A stretch of DNA of 64,000 nt, from NCBI RefSeq assembly GCF_029931775.1, contig NC_079312.1:12283821-12347820 (forward strand), read 5' to 3'. This DNA comes from Euleptes europaea. Its lineage: Eukaryota > Chordata > Lepidosauria > Squamata > Sphaerodactylidae. The translations under genes and the position numbers were made by a program. The notes under the pieces are model-generated. The model was given only the letters and a program-made list of their open reading frames with translations. It was not told the origin of the DNA and ran no database searches. Every line of letters starts with the position of its first letter. Position 1 is the first letter of the stretch. Below are positions 41,601 through 52,038 of this stretch, piece by piece.

Positions 41601-41885
41601 ATAGTCAATAAATTTAACTGATGTTTGGTTAATTTAATTTTGGTCTCAGTTTGCCTCCTCTGGTCTTCCTGAGTTTCCAAAATTAATTTCTGTTCTAAGT
41701 TTTGTAATTCCCAAAGTATTTCATTCATTTGTTGCAATTGTTTTTTCTTCCATGCAGTATTCTTCTGAATCATGTAACCTCTTAACACCGCCTTAAAAGC
41801 ATCCCAAACCACATTTAAGCTAGTTTCTCCATTAAGGTTGATGCGAAAATAATCTTCAATAATGTCCTGTATTTCCTTCCCAGTT
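38613..41885 (-). mobile_element. L1-type LINE, rearranged, minus strand
   Basis: Reverse transcriptase on the minus strand (41385-40315): 'KTPGPDGITALFYRTF', 'YRPISLLNVDYKI', 'QAGFVPGRQI', 'GTRQGCPLSPLLF' and 'FADDLL', all typical of L1. An N-terminal linker fragment (41812-41294) and a C-terminal fragment (40333-40040) flank it. The 3' end at the left has a poly(A) tract (as T at 38613). Odd points: a segment with a coiled coil ('MEQLSALMSTSFQFINEKLD', about 39915) and a 95-codon frame (39424-39711) lies after the RT in element order, where L1 normally has only the ORF2 end, and the 3' UTR contains a tandem duplication (about 38872-39150 and 39150-39418). Broken by several stops. Confidence 0.85.
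38872..39418 (-). repeat. tandem duplication in the L1 3' region
   Basis: Two direct copies of about 270 bp share 'tcatataaaggaaaga', 'gaaatagtaaatctcact', 'atcttagccagaagagacac'. They differ by small indels, so the duplication is not very recent. Confidence 0.8.
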
Positions 41886-41887
41886 AC

Positions 41888-41974
41888 TTAGCACACAGAC
41901 ACACAGAGATACCCTGCCCAGCAACAAGCTATTCCCTTGCTGTCCTAATACATTTACAGAAAGGAAAAGAGATT

Positions 41975-41978
<4 letters not shown>
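41888..41978 (+). repeat. unclassified repeat, copy 1
   Basis: 'cacacagagataccctgccc' to 'acagaaaggaaaagagatta'. An inverted copy is at about 44320-44490 and a further direct part at 43665-43770. Confidence 0.6.
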
Positions 41979-41989
<11 letters not shown>

Positions 41990-42014
<25 letters not shown>

Positions 42015-42223
42015 GCGCCATCAAGTCGCAGCCGACTTATGGCGACCCCTTTTGGGGTTTTCATGGCAAGAGACTCACAGAGGTGGTTTGCCAGTGCTTT
42101 CCTCTGCACAGCAACCCTGGACTTCCTTGGTGGTCTCCCATCCAAATACTAACCAGGGCTGACCCTGCTTAGCTTCTGAGATCTGACGAGATCAGGCTAG
42201 CCTGGGCCATCCAGGTCAGGGCG
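41990..42223 (+). repeat. 5S-rRNA-derived SINE
   Basis: Preceded by a (tg)n run (41978-42011). Tail 'caagtcgcagccgacttatg' (BovB type), then the reverse complement of 5S rRNA text: 'ggtctcccatccaaatacta', 'accagggctgaccctgctta', 'gcttctgagatctgacgaga'. 5S rRNA carries an internal Pol III promoter, which would drive this SINE from the minus strand. Confidence 0.88.
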
Positions 42224-43572
42224 CTTTCAGATATAATGATGTAAATAAATGGTCCTGGTGACATGTTAAATTTTGTCATCTCCCTTTGTCTCCTGTGGTT
42301 CCTCAGATGCCCTCACTGACAAGACTTCCTGTAAGAGCCTGCTCCCAACATTTCCCACATTGAAAGCAGATGCTTCGGCAGTTCTTGCAAAGCTACAGAA
42401 ATAGTTATGATGTAAAAGGCTTCCGTTACAGGAGGGTTGATTTCAGTGAAACATTAGGAGAGACTATCTTAACAAATGGTGAGAGTAGTTTGAATACATG
42501 ACCCAAGAGAGTATGTGGTGGGAGAACATGCTGTCCCTCACGAGAGGTCTCCAAGCAGAGTCTGAACAGTAAAGTTGGAGATTCTCCAACTTCAGATTTC
42601 CTGTGTTGAAAAGAGGGTTAGACTAGGTGGTCTCTAAGTCTCCTAGCACTTTCTGGTTCATCGGTATTTCTGCCTTTGAAGAAGAGTTGGTTTTTATATG
42701 CTTTCTCTACCACTTAAGGGAGAATCAAACTGGCTTACAATCACCTTCCCTTCCCCTCCCACAACAGACACCCTGTGAGGTAGGTGGGGCTGAGAGAGCT
42801 GTGACTAGCCCAAGGTCACCCTGCTGGCCTTATGGGTAGGAGTGGGGAAACCAACCCGGTTCACCAGATTAGAATCCACCGCTCATGTGGAGGAGTGGGG
42901 AATCAAACCTGGTTCTCCAGATTATAGTCCACTGCTCTTAACCACTACACCACGCTGGCTCTTAACTAGCTCCACTTGAGAAAATGTGTTGAGGAACAGG
43001 GTTAGAAAGATCCCAAGATCATGTCTGGGCATGTGAAAATCTTAATCCCCCCCTCCAGAGGTCTTCACGATTTGGGCTAACTTCCATAACTAAGATCCAT
43101 TCAGTTGCTTTAGAGTGGGTTCATATGTCGCCAGATGCAAGTCAACTTTTGTTAGTCCAAACAGATCTGTTTTGGGTTTGAGTTCAACAGGTATTACCTG
43201 TCCAGGATGTTGGCATGGCATGCTCTACGAATTAAAAAAACACACCACTAACGGACCTGTAAGGTGGTGTTTCTCCATTTTTATTTCTTGGTAGCTCTTC
43301 TTCCTCATTTTATCCTTACAACAGCCCTGCAAAGTAGGTAAAGCTGAGAGAATGAGTGGCCCAAGGTCACCCAGTGATTTTCGAGGCTAAGTAGGGATTT
43401 GGGCCCCATTTCTAGTCCAACACTAGCTTCCACTCTTTCCTATACTATCCACATTTCTGTTAAAACCACGGTCAGCGCTATATAAGACAGAGACAAAAGG
43501 CAACAATTAGTGCAAGGGAATAGAATTAAGATTTAATCATTAAAGTACCCCTATGCATTTCGCATGAGCTTC
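42013..43572 (+). repeat. 1.56 kb direct duplication, copy A
   Basis: Nearly identical to 51829-53385 across a 5S-SINE, unique-looking DNA and a tRNA-SINE; only scattered base differences and small indels. See copy B. Confidence 0.9.
42672..42962 (-). repeat. squamate tRNA-derived SINE, minus (in duplication A)
   Basis: 'gaagaagagttggtttttat' at the tail, 'tagcccaaggtcaccctgct', 'aaccactacaccacgctggc' at the head. Confidence 0.88.
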
Positions 43573-43664
43573 CTCTGCACAGCAACCCTGGACTTCCTTG
43601 GTGGTCTCCCCTCCAAACACTAACCAGGGCTGACCCTGCTTAGCTTCTGAGATCTGACGAGATC
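43573..43664 (+). repeat. 5S-SINE partial copy at the end of duplication A
   Basis: 'ctctgcacagcaaccctgga' to 'gcttctgagatctgacgaga', joined abruptly to both neighbours. Confidence 0.75.
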
Positions 43665-43770
43665 CCTTGCTGTCCTAATACATTCACAGAAAGGAAAAGA
43701 GATTATCACAAATTGCTAAATCAGTGGATCTTCCATAGTCAGGGAAAGTCTACCTTGCTGTCTCACCCCA
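43665..43770 (+). repeat. unclassified repeat, copy 2
   Basis: Begins 'cccttgctgtcctaatacat', the same text that precedes the 5S-SINE at 41936-41978. It continues further ('aatcagtggatcttccatag') than copy 1, where the SINE interrupts it. Confidence 0.6.
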
Positions 43771-43914
43771 TTAAAAAAAAAAGCAGTCTGCAAACCCGAC
43801 AGACTCCGTACATTGTATCCCCCCCCCCATTTGGCTTGTATTTGCCAAGCCTCGACTAGGAGTCTCTTCTTGGTTCTCGAATGGTTAATTCAAGCACTGC
43901 TAGGGGGGTTCCTA

Positions 43915-44115
43915 GAGAGGCAGGAAGAGCGCGCCAATGAGCTCGGCGCCGTTTCCGGTCCCGCCCACCAGGGAAAGAGCCCCTGGCCTTGCTGGGGGAG
44001 GGGGAGGGGGAGGGGAATTGCTTCTTTGCAAGCGGAGCTCAAGTTTGGTGCGCGAGCGAGCAGCAGGGTACAGTCTCTGGGCGCTGGGGAGGCGGGAGCA
44101 GAAAAGGGCTGTCTT
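43915..44115. promoter_or_regulatory. CpG-rich promoter-like segment, probably of locus 3
   Basis: Many CpGs in 200 bp ('agagcgcgccaatgagctcg', 'gcgccgtttccggtcccgcc', 'ggtgcgcgagcgagcagcag'), a CCAAT box and a GGGGGA repeat in otherwise CpG-poor DNA. Zinc-finger gene promoters are often such islands. It lies 2.3 kb upstream of the first locus 3 exon that I can see. No transcription start or first-exon donor can be assigned. Confidence 0.5.
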
Positions 44116-44130
44116 AAGGGAGGGATGGTG

Positions 44131-44253
44131 GAAAAGAGCAAGAGTCCAGTAGCACCTTAAAGACTAACAAAAATAAGGTGCTACTTTAAGGTGCTACTGG
44201 ACTCTTGCCCTTTTCTACTACTGCAGACAGACTAACACGGCTACCCACTGTGG
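44131..44253. mobile_element. fold-back element of the 'agtccagtagcacc' family
   Basis: Left arm 'aaaagagcaagagtccagta' and right arm 'tactggactcttgccctttt', followed by the unpaired family end 'actaacacggctacccactg'. Arms about 40 bp; the fold point lies in the 'ctttaaggtgctac' region. Confidence 0.75.
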
Positions 44254-44319
44254 ATTGAGGGAGGGAGGGAGGTTGGGGGCTATAAGATGGTCCATAATCC
44301 TGACTAAGATGGTCCATAA

Positions 44320-44490
44320 TGAGACAGCAGGGTACACTTCCCCTGACTGTGGAAGATACACTGATTTTGCAATTTGTAATAACCTCTTTTCCTTTCTGTA
44401 AACGTATTGAAATGTATTAGGACAGCCAGGGAATAGCTTGTTGCTGGGCGGGGTATCTCTGTGGGTCTGTGTGCGAGTAATTGGGGCAAG
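44320..44490 (-). repeat. unclassified repeat, copy 3 (inverted)
   Basis: Reverse complement of copies 1 and 2 ('ctcttttcctttctgtaaac', 'gggtatctctgtgggtctgt'). Confidence 0.6.
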
Positions 44491-44589
44491 AGTCAGGGAG
44501 GTTTACAATCAACCCTAACAAGGACTGGGTGAAACTGTTACTATACTGCCGCCTGCATGTCTGGAGTGCTATCAGCTTTACCCTGAATG

Positions 44590-45065
44590 GTGTTTTTTTT
44601 TAATAATAATTTTTTTTATTTTTCTTAGTTCTATCACATACATTTCATTAACATTGTTAACAAAATTCTCTTTGTATCTACAGTATATCTATATTATATA
44701 GATCACCTAAATTCTATTTTCTTACTTCCCCATCACCCTCCTCCATCTCTTACAGTCCCAGATATCCTCTTTACGATTAGTTTCTAATTCATCATAGTTC
44801 ATTATACAAAATTTTACTTCAGCTTAATTTAATTACTTAATTTTCTTCTCCCTCTAAAAATGAGGTTTTTGCTATTTAGCAGTTGAATTAGAATAAGTCA
44901 TAACCTTTTACATTTTTCATTTTCAGTTCATTATCACAATATACAATCCAGCTCTCCCACTCCCTCAAAAATTCTTCGTTTTCATCCTGATTTATCAACG
45001 CAGTCAATTTCGCCATCTCCGCCAGTTCAAACATTTTCAGGATCCAATCCTTTTTCTTGCTTTAC
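44590..45065 (-). mobile_element. L1 LINE 3' end
   Basis: Minus strand: ORF2 C-terminus ('KMFELAEMAKLTALINQDEN', ending about 44890), then an AT-rich 3' UTR and poly(A) (as T at 44590). 5'-truncated. Confidence 0.8.
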
Positions 45066-46366
45066 TCTGAATGTTGATGGGTTGTCATATCTTGAATTTG
45101 GATAAATATCTCTCCCTCAGTATAATCGGGACTCCAGAGATTTCTGCCCATTAGGGCCTCTGGGTCGCAGCTGCCAGAATAAACTGTTTTCTTGAAATAA
45201 CGGTTCGGGTCTCTAATTCCCCCACAAACCTCTGGTTTACTGCATCAATATGTACCCCATATGTACCTTCTACCTGGTCCTCGTTTGCAGATAGTCCTCA
45301 TGGAATGCAGAATGGGTGGAAAATGCCTTGCGAGGGTTTGTGGCCGGTCTGGCATTTGCCTTTTGAGTTCCTTATCCAGTTGAGTGTTTCTCCAAGGCAG
45401 AGTCTAAGGGAACTCATTCAGTTTTAAAGTCTGCATTTTTCTTTTTTTTTAAAAAAACCTTCTTAGTCCGTTGCAACAAAAAATAAACCGGAGCTTCATG
45501 TCCCCTAAAAGACTCACAAGCTTTGGGGTGGTTTTCCCCCTCACCCCAGATGCCTGGGCTGGAATAAAATGTGGATGTTTAAGGTGCCACAAGATTCTTG
45601 CTTGTTTAACCTTCAAACACACCCTCATTCTGGGGCCATTTATGCCTGGGAGGTTTTGCTTCGGATTTGCTGCTCTGTAGATGCACATTTCCCCCATCTG
45701 AACTCAAAAATAAGCTCCCGTGCAGAGTTGGGAGATTTCGGATGGGGAAAATATGCATCTATAAATGCCCTACGTTTGAAATGTTCATTTTCCCAGTTAG
45801 ATTGTTGGTCTACCTTCTTGCCCCATATTGGCAGCGGCTGTCCACAGTCTTGGGCAGAGGAAGACTTTCCACAGTTTCTGCAGCCCACGCACAGACTTTC
45901 AGACTAACCTACCTCACAGGGTTGTTGTGAGGATAAAATGGAGGGGAGAATGTTGTAATATTTGGTCCCCATTGGAGAGAAAGGTGGAGTATACATCAAG
46001 TCTGTGCGTGGCCCACAGTCACCCAGCAAGCTTTCATGGAGGAGTGGGGATTTGAACCTGGATCTCTCAGATCCTAGTCTGACACTCTGAACTTAGCTCT
46101 TGTGTCACTGCTGAGAGTAGTCTGGTTTTCACCGAGCCCCTCGTGAGTTCTTGAGAACAGTTCTGTGATACTCAAAATTTAACACCACATGGTTTTTTTG
46201 TTTATTGGGAACATTTCTGTGCTGCCTCTCCAGAGAGCCTGTTCCAATAGCAGCTCTCCTGCAGGCGTTTCTGAGGTATCTATCAAAACAAACTTCCCAT
46301 AAGACTGTTTGCAATCTGTCTCTTCTAATCACCATGCACTGGTCAAAAATGACTTTCCTTTTTCAG
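45066..46366. other. 5' region of locus 3, with SINE pieces
   Basis: No SCAN N-terminal sequence found. It contains a plus SINE tail (about 45893-46000, 'acctacctcacagggttgtt') and a minus SINE head (about 46005-46085, 'ggatttgaacctggatctct'). Confidence 0.45.
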
Positions 46367-46520
46367 TTCGCAGAGGGAGACACAAAGGAGCAGATCTTGA
46401 CCATCCCCAAAAATGCAGAGCTGGGACAAAGAGTGTGGGCCGGATATCTGCGCCCAGGTGGTAGCCCTGGCAGAAGATTTCCTCCTGAGGCGGCAAGAGC
46501 CAGAGAGTGAAGAAGAAAAG
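46367..46520 (+). CDS. SCAN zinc-finger locus 3, damaged SCAN exon
   Basis: Acceptor 'cctttttcag', donor 'gaaaag|gtgaga'. The SCAN C-terminal half is clear in one frame from 46413: MQSWDKECGPDICAQVVALA, then EDFLLRRQEPESEEEK (phase 0 out). The preceding piece 'GDTKEQILTIPK' is also SCAN but in another frame; compared with the usual TKEQILDLVILEQFLTILPPEMQSW-type core, about ten residues are missing and the frame changes. The N-terminal half of SCAN is not found. SCAN is a helical dimerisation domain, so dimerisation by this copy is doubtful. The ATG at 46413 could serve as a start, giving a protein with a partial SCAN. Confidence 0.65.
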
Positions 46521-47319
46521 GTGAGATTGGGTGATGCTGAGAAACTCGGACAAGAGAGACGGCTCCTTTGTCTCTCTCTCTTGACACAGAAGAAGGGACC
46601 TCTTCAGAGCCCTGCTTGATTTAATTTATTTAGAAAATGTGTGTGCCACCTCTCCAGGAACCTGCCCTAGGCAGCTTACAAGACAAAAAATAATAAAAGA
46701 AAAACATTAAAAGCAAGCAAGGCTCCATCTCATCCAGTCTCCTCTTTACCATTACGGCCACCCAAACTCCTCATGGAAGCCCCACAATCTGGGTGGGAAA
46801 GAACCAGCTTTCCCATCTTTTTCATCCCTCAGCAACTGGTAGCAGAGGTACACTGCTTCTGTGTATGGAAGCTTCATTTAGCTTCTGTGAGTTCGTCTCT
46901 TTTATTTATCTGAGGAACAACAATAAACCCTTTGAGAGTATTACAGGTGATACTAGATAGGCTGAAGGACTCCAGTTTACCCTGAAGTGGGGAAGAGCAA
47001 ATGATGGGGGGAGGAGCCGTAGAGGGCAGTGATTCCGGTTGGCGGATAATTGGGATTTCCTGTCTCCCGCAAGTCCCCTCAAGCTCCCCTCTTGTATATG
47101 TTCTTTTTAATTTTAGTTCTTTGACTATGAACTGTTGGCTGCATTCAAAGAGGCCTGGGTTTAAATCCCTACTCTGGCATGCGGTTGTAGGCGATGTGAA
47201 AGAAAACTTAGCTTGAGATCCTGGAGAGCCGTTGCCATCCAGAAGAGAGGACTGCTGTCGACAGACCAACGCTTACGAGAGCGTTAGTTTTCTTCCCACA
47301 AATAGAATTCTTTACCAGA
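46521..47319 (+). other. intron of locus 3
   Basis: No repeat with clear ends, except a SINE-like piece near 47140-47200 ('gcctgggtttaaatccctac'). Confidence 0.4.
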
Positions 47320-47702
47320 GGACTCCTCAGTGGAACAGGCTTCCTTGGGAGGTGGGAGGTTCTTTGGACGTTTTTAAACAGAGGCTAGATGGCATTTTCA
47401 GCAATGCTGATTCTGTAAAGTTAGGCAGATCATTAGAGGCAAGGCAGGAAGGGTTGTGTCAGTGTTTGGCTCTTGTGGCCCTTTCTTACATGCCAAGGGT
47501 AATGCCGATTGCCACTTTGGGGTCAAGAAGCAAGTTTCCTCCAGGCCAGATTGGCTAGGGATCCCGGAGGAGGGTTTTTTTGGTGTCTTCTGGGCATGGA
47601 GTAGGGGTCACTGGGGGTGTGGAATGGAGGTAGTTGTAAGTTTCCTGCATTGTGCAGGTGGTTTGACTAGATGACCATGGTGGTCCATTCCATGATTCTA
47701 TA
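47320..47702 (+). mobile_element. CR1 LINE 3' end
   Basis: 'ctcagtggaacaggcttcct', CR1 3' UTR and terminus 'ccatgattctata'. Intron of locus 3. Confidence 0.85.
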
Positions 47703-47731
47703 CCCAATTTGAAACTACCTCTGGTTAACCT

Positions 47732-47804
47732 CAAAAAGGGCAAGAGTCCTCTTGCCCTTTTTGACTACTGCAAACAGACTAACATGGCTACCCACTGTGA
47801 ATTA
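47732..47804. mobile_element. minimal fold-back element of the 'agtccagtagcacc' family
   Basis: Stem 'aaaaagggcaagag' against 'ctcttgcccttttt', then the family end 'gactaacatggctaccca'. A 12-bp direct repeat 'tctggttaacct' flanks it (47720-47731 and 47805-47816), so the ends are exact. Confidence 0.82.
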
Positions 47805-47816
47805 TCTGGTTAACCT

Positions 47817-48516
47817 GTGCACCTATATTTATATGTGACAGGTAAATGGTGACATAGGATTCTGTGTGCGAGAAGGGAAGCATGCACAAGCAGGTTCTTG
47901 TACATACCATCTTAATGGTGGCTTAATGTGAGTATAAACTTTGTGGATTAGCCTGAGAGAGAATTTTATAGCTTGGGCAGCGGTGTAGTGTTTGGAATCT
48001 CTCTGCGCGTGTCCTAGTCTATCATGCTAACCACTACACCACACTACACGTGAACAGCAGGCTTCCAACAGGAGAAGGGAGGGCTTTTAATTATTTTTCC
48101 AAAAATTACAACCCCATAAAAATCCGTTGCCCTAAGCAGTTTACAATCTAAGATCTACACCTGGAGGATGCTACAGAGGAGAGAAGGGGAAGGGTAAACA
48201 GGATAATAATATTCATTCAGTTCAGTTTGTTTACATGTATTTGAGCTTAATTTCAGGAGGGGATGAGGGTAGTTTTTAAACTTTTTGGAAAGTTCCTTAG
48301 ACTCCCATATCGTACCTTGCAAATAAACACGAAAAAGTTACTGTCCCTCTGACTTTTTTTTTACTGCTCACATTTAGCAATGTGAATGATTTCTTACCTA
48401 AAATCCAGAAAAGAACCAGCTTCCCTGACTAGTCACCTGGATGCAGTTATCAGCTCGCCATAGTCGACCAATCACACGGCTGTTGTCAAGCCTGAGTCAC
48501 AGATCTTCTTTTTCAG
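47817..48516 (+). other. intron of locus 3, unassigned
   Basis: No gene or family-level repeat seen; a short SINE-head-like piece at about 48015-48045. Confidence 0.4.
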
Positions 48517-48604
48517 GAGCCTCGCCTCTCAGAGCAGGATCCACCAGACGCCATGAGGTTTCAGGAAGCAAAGCCAGAAGAAGAGAGGGAGGCTGGCATG
48601 TTTG
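48517..48604 (+). CDS. SCAN zinc-finger locus 3, linker exon
   Basis: 88 nt, acceptor 'tctttttcag', donor 'tttg|gtaaat', phase 0 in and 1 out, matching the SCAN exon and the finger exon. It encodes EPRLSEQDPPDAMRFQEAKP plus an acidic end, a linker common between SCAN and fingers. No KRAB exon is seen between it and the fingers. Confidence 0.75.
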
Positions 48605-49500
48605 GTAAATATTCCTAAGTTTGAATTATTGAATTCTGGAAATTCCTCGGGCCGTGACTCTCACTTCTGTGACTTGGAGAGTCACCTTTTTTTCACTTCA
48701 GTATTTTGAAGGTCTATGTAAAATAGCTGTATATGTCAATCAAGCAGCCTTTGAATAGAAACCCATTCTAAGGAAAAGCATGCCCCTCTAAGCTGATAAA
48801 CAAACAAAAAAACATTTGTGTATTCTTTAGGATTAGAACCGGCTCTATAATGGGGGCAGCAACTTCCCATCCATTTTTTTGCTGTCATCGCTAATAGCCA
48901 TTAATGGATCCTGCACTGAGCGGGGGCGGGGGGGGGGGGTTGGACCAGATGGCCTATATGGCAACTTCCAGCTCTATGATTCTATACACAAACTCCAAGA
49001 TGAACTTCCTACTAATTCTATTCCATCCTTCCTCCAAGTATCTTAAGGACCCCCTGCATTTTATCCTCCCAACAACCTTGTGAGGTAGAGTAGGCTGAGA
49101 CTGTCCCAAGATCATGCAGCAAGCTTTGTGGCAGATTGAGGGAGCTGAACTTGGATCACCACAACCTGAGTCTTGTGCTCAAGAAAGCAGCTGTGCTATT
49201 CCAGAGCTTGTTTGCCGAGCTCCAGGAACCACCTCTTTGCTTTACAGAGATCTTTTTGGGGTCACCATAAGTCGGCTGTGACTTGATGGCACTTTCCACC
49301 ACATATTCTGCGCATGTGCTCAATCTTCTTTTTATTTTCCAAGTTGCTGGAGAGCTTCTTGGAGAAGTTGTTAGTATAGCAAAGAATCACAAGCTAAGCA
49401 AAAAACTGGGAATTTGGGTGACATTGCTACTTTAGACATTTCCTTTGTCTTTCTTCATTTTGGGTTTTGACTCATGGCTGTGGTTTTTTGTCTTTTCCAG
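48605..49500 (+). other. intron of locus 3 with repeat fragments
   Basis: CR1 3'-end piece (about 48930-48985, 'ccagctctatgattctatac'), SINE-like piece (about 49040-49180, minus), BovB/5S-SINE tail piece (49256-49302). Confidence 0.5.
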
Positions 49501-50432
49501 AAGTGGATGGGCCCGGTAAGGGGAACAGGAAGAAGCCATTTGCGCTGGAAACACCTGACCATATAGACCCCAGCAAAATATCTTTGGAAGAGGTCATAGG
49601 GAAATTTTTCAAAGTTCCCAAGGAAGAAGCACACAAAAACACCCGTAAAGCCGCCTTTGCAACAGAGAAACCCTTTGAGTGCTTGGAATGTGGGAAACAC
49701 TTTGCCACTAGCTCTCACCTTATCAATCATAAAAGGGTCCATACGGGAGAAAAACCGTATAAATGCTTGAGCTGCGGGAAGAGCTTCACCGAGAGAGGAA
49801 ACCTCCTTAAACACCAGAGGACTCACACAGGAGAGAAACCATATGAATGTTCTGATTGTGGCAAGGCCTTTGGCATCAGCTCCCAGCTTATCAGCCATAA
49901 AAGGGTCCACACGGGAGAGAAACCGTATGAGTGCTTGGACTGCGGAAAAAGCTTCTGCACCAGTTCTCAGTTAGTACGCCATAACCGAGTGCACACGGGG
50001 GAGAAACCATATGAATGTGCCGAGTGTGGAAAAACCTTCAGTCAGAGGTCGTACCTTGTTGGGCATGAGAGAACCCACACTGGAGAGAAGCCATATAAAT
50101 GCACGCAATGTGGGAAATGGTTCTCTCATCGCTCTGACCGCCTGAGGCATGAGAAAATCCACACAGGTGAGAAACCACACAAGTGTTTGGACTGTGGGAA
50201 AGGGTTCAACCAGAAAGGCTCCCTCATCACGCACCAGAGGACCCATACAGGAGAGAAGCCGTACGAGTGTTCTGAGTGCGGGAAAAGCTTCAATGACAGG
50301 GGCTACCTCGTCACGCACAGGAGAACCCACACGGGCGAAAAGCCCTATGAATGCACAGATTGCGGGAAAAGCTTCAGTAGAACTTCCCATCTTACGGCGC
50401 ATAAAAAAACCCACATAGGGGACAGGCCATAG
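49501..50432 (+). CDS. SCAN zinc-finger locus 3, zinc-finger exon (9 fingers)
   Basis: Acceptor 'tgtcttttccag', phase 1 (G|AA), stop at 50430-50432. A spacer of about 55 residues ('[14 protein letters not shown]...') is followed by nine regular C2H2 fingers with TGEKPY linkers; all zinc ligands are intact. Contact residues (-1,2,3,6): TSHN, EGNK, ISQS, TSQR, QSYG, HSDR, QGST, DGYT, RSHA. Finger 6 has Arg in place of the usual Leu in the helix. A poly(A) signal candidate is at 50552-50557. This is the best preserved plus-strand finger exon here and ends cleanly, without finger relics after the stop. Likely a nuclear DNA-binding regulator; target unknown. Confidence 0.92.
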
Positions 50433-50749
50433 AATTATCCCAAATAAGAAATTTCTCTAGTCTTCACAAACCCTCAGAAAATTTCTGCACAAGTGAGAAT
50501 ACAGGGAATGCTCACAACGAACAGCTGAGGAAAGTTTTGCCTGGAGCTGAAAATAAATTTGAGCATCAGACAACCACACAGGAACCAAACCTGGAAAATG
50601 CACCCTGTAGGTGGGGTATTAGAACATCTGAACAGGACACCGGACCATTGGTAAGACTGATGTGCTGATGATCGGGCTGATGTGGTCCAGCAACCAGTTT
50701 CCAGTGGAGGATAGGCAGATGCTTCCAAGAAACCTCCAATCCTAGTTGT
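50433..50749 (+). other. 3' UTR of locus 3
   Basis: Non-coding; poly(A) signal candidate aataaa at 50552. Confidence 0.5.
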
Positions 50750-51250
50750 CCCTTCCCAGCTGTTGGTATTGAGTTTCACTGCCTCTGAACATGGAGGTTC
50801 CATTTGACCAGTTATCTTTTTTATGGATGTATCTGAGCCCATATGCACTGTGGCACCATATCAGTGAATTCCATAAGTTAATTGTGTGTTGTGTAAAGTG
50901 CTTCCTTTGGTTTGTCCTGAATTTACCATTCATTTAATTGGTCTGAGTTCTAGTATTATGGAAGAGAAAAATCCCTCTTCCCACATCATGCAGAGCTTTA
51001 TGAAGCTCTGTTTCCTGCTGCCTCATCGTCTTAACTAAAAAGCTCCAAGCTCCACAGCCTTACCTCCTAGGGAAGATGTTCCATTCTGATTGCTCTTTCT
51101 CATGTTTTTTCCTGCTCCCCAGTAACTTTTTTGAGATGCAGCAACCAGAACTGTTCCCAGTATTCCAAATGTGGTCGCACAATCTCAACAAAGCTGTTAT
51201 GATACAGGCTATTTTTAATTCAGTTCTTAGTTATTCCTGCTGTTGAGTAG
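50750..51250 (-). mobile_element. CR1-type LINE fragment, minus strand
   Basis: Minus frame 'FRTNQRKHFTQHTINLWNSL' is the CR1-type C-terminus; also 'gcaaccagaactgttcccag' and 'tattccaaatgtggtcgcac', as in the 18690-19185 copy. Confidence 0.7.
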
Positions 51251-51697
51251 CATTTTACTCGGCTCTTTCTTGGGTAGCCAAATTCAGCATATTTACGGTT
51301 ATGATTTTTGTTGTGACTGCTTTACACTCCTCGCTCGCTACCTTGTTATAGGTCCACCCTAATTTGAAAGGAGGAAGGAGCCCTCACTGAGCTTACCAGC
51401 TTGCTCCTCTGTAAGTGCTTGTAAGGCTCATTCTTCTGTATGCTGTTCTACCTAAACAACCATTTACTTGGCCCTGATGTTAGACTTAAGGGCCTGTCAT
51501 TACCTCTTGATCCCCAAAAGGTTGGGGAGGTAGGGTGTTCCTTTGCAGAAGCCATGCAGATTCTCTTCCAGCAAGGCTTGTTCCTTGCTCTGTTTAAAAC
51601 CCATCTAGCTTGACTAGTGCTTTTTTACAAAAAAAAAATTGCCATAGAAGTTAATCTGGCAGCTCTGTCATTTCTCAGATCTGCCCACCATGCATCC

Positions 51698-51728
<31 letters not shown>

Positions 51729-51824
51729 TGGCAGCCCTTCTGGACTGTGGCTGAGTGTTTTTTTAATCACTTGCATTTTGTTTGCAGAAAGGTCAGGCAT
51801 TTTAAGAGCTTTCAGATGTGTGTG
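51251..51824. other. intergenic, unassigned
   Basis: No gene seen. A (ta)n microsatellite at about 51704-51729. Confidence 0.4.
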
Positions 51825-52038
51825 TGTAAAGTGCTGTCAAGTCGCAGCCGACTTATGGCGACCCCTTTTGGGATTTTCATGGCAAGAGACTAACAGAGGT
51901 GGTTTGCCAGTGCCTTCCTCTGCACAGCAACCCTGGTATTCCTTGGTGGTCTCCCATCCAAATACTAACCAGGGCTGACCATGCTTAGCTTCTGAGATCT
52001 GATGAGATCAGGCTAGCCTGAGCCATCCAGGTCAGGGT
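51825..52038 (+). repeat. 5S-rRNA-derived SINE (in duplication B)
   Basis: Same structure as 41990-42223, with a much shorter (tg)n run before it. Confidence 0.88.

Noticed and set aside
42120-42215. 5S rRNA gene on the minus strand
   Set aside because: The 5S similarity is partial, diverged and fused to a BovB-type tail, as in a SINE.
43890-44160. Open frames in both directions in the CpG-rich segment
   Set aside because: Composition effect; no similarity and no start context. I call the segment promoter-like only.
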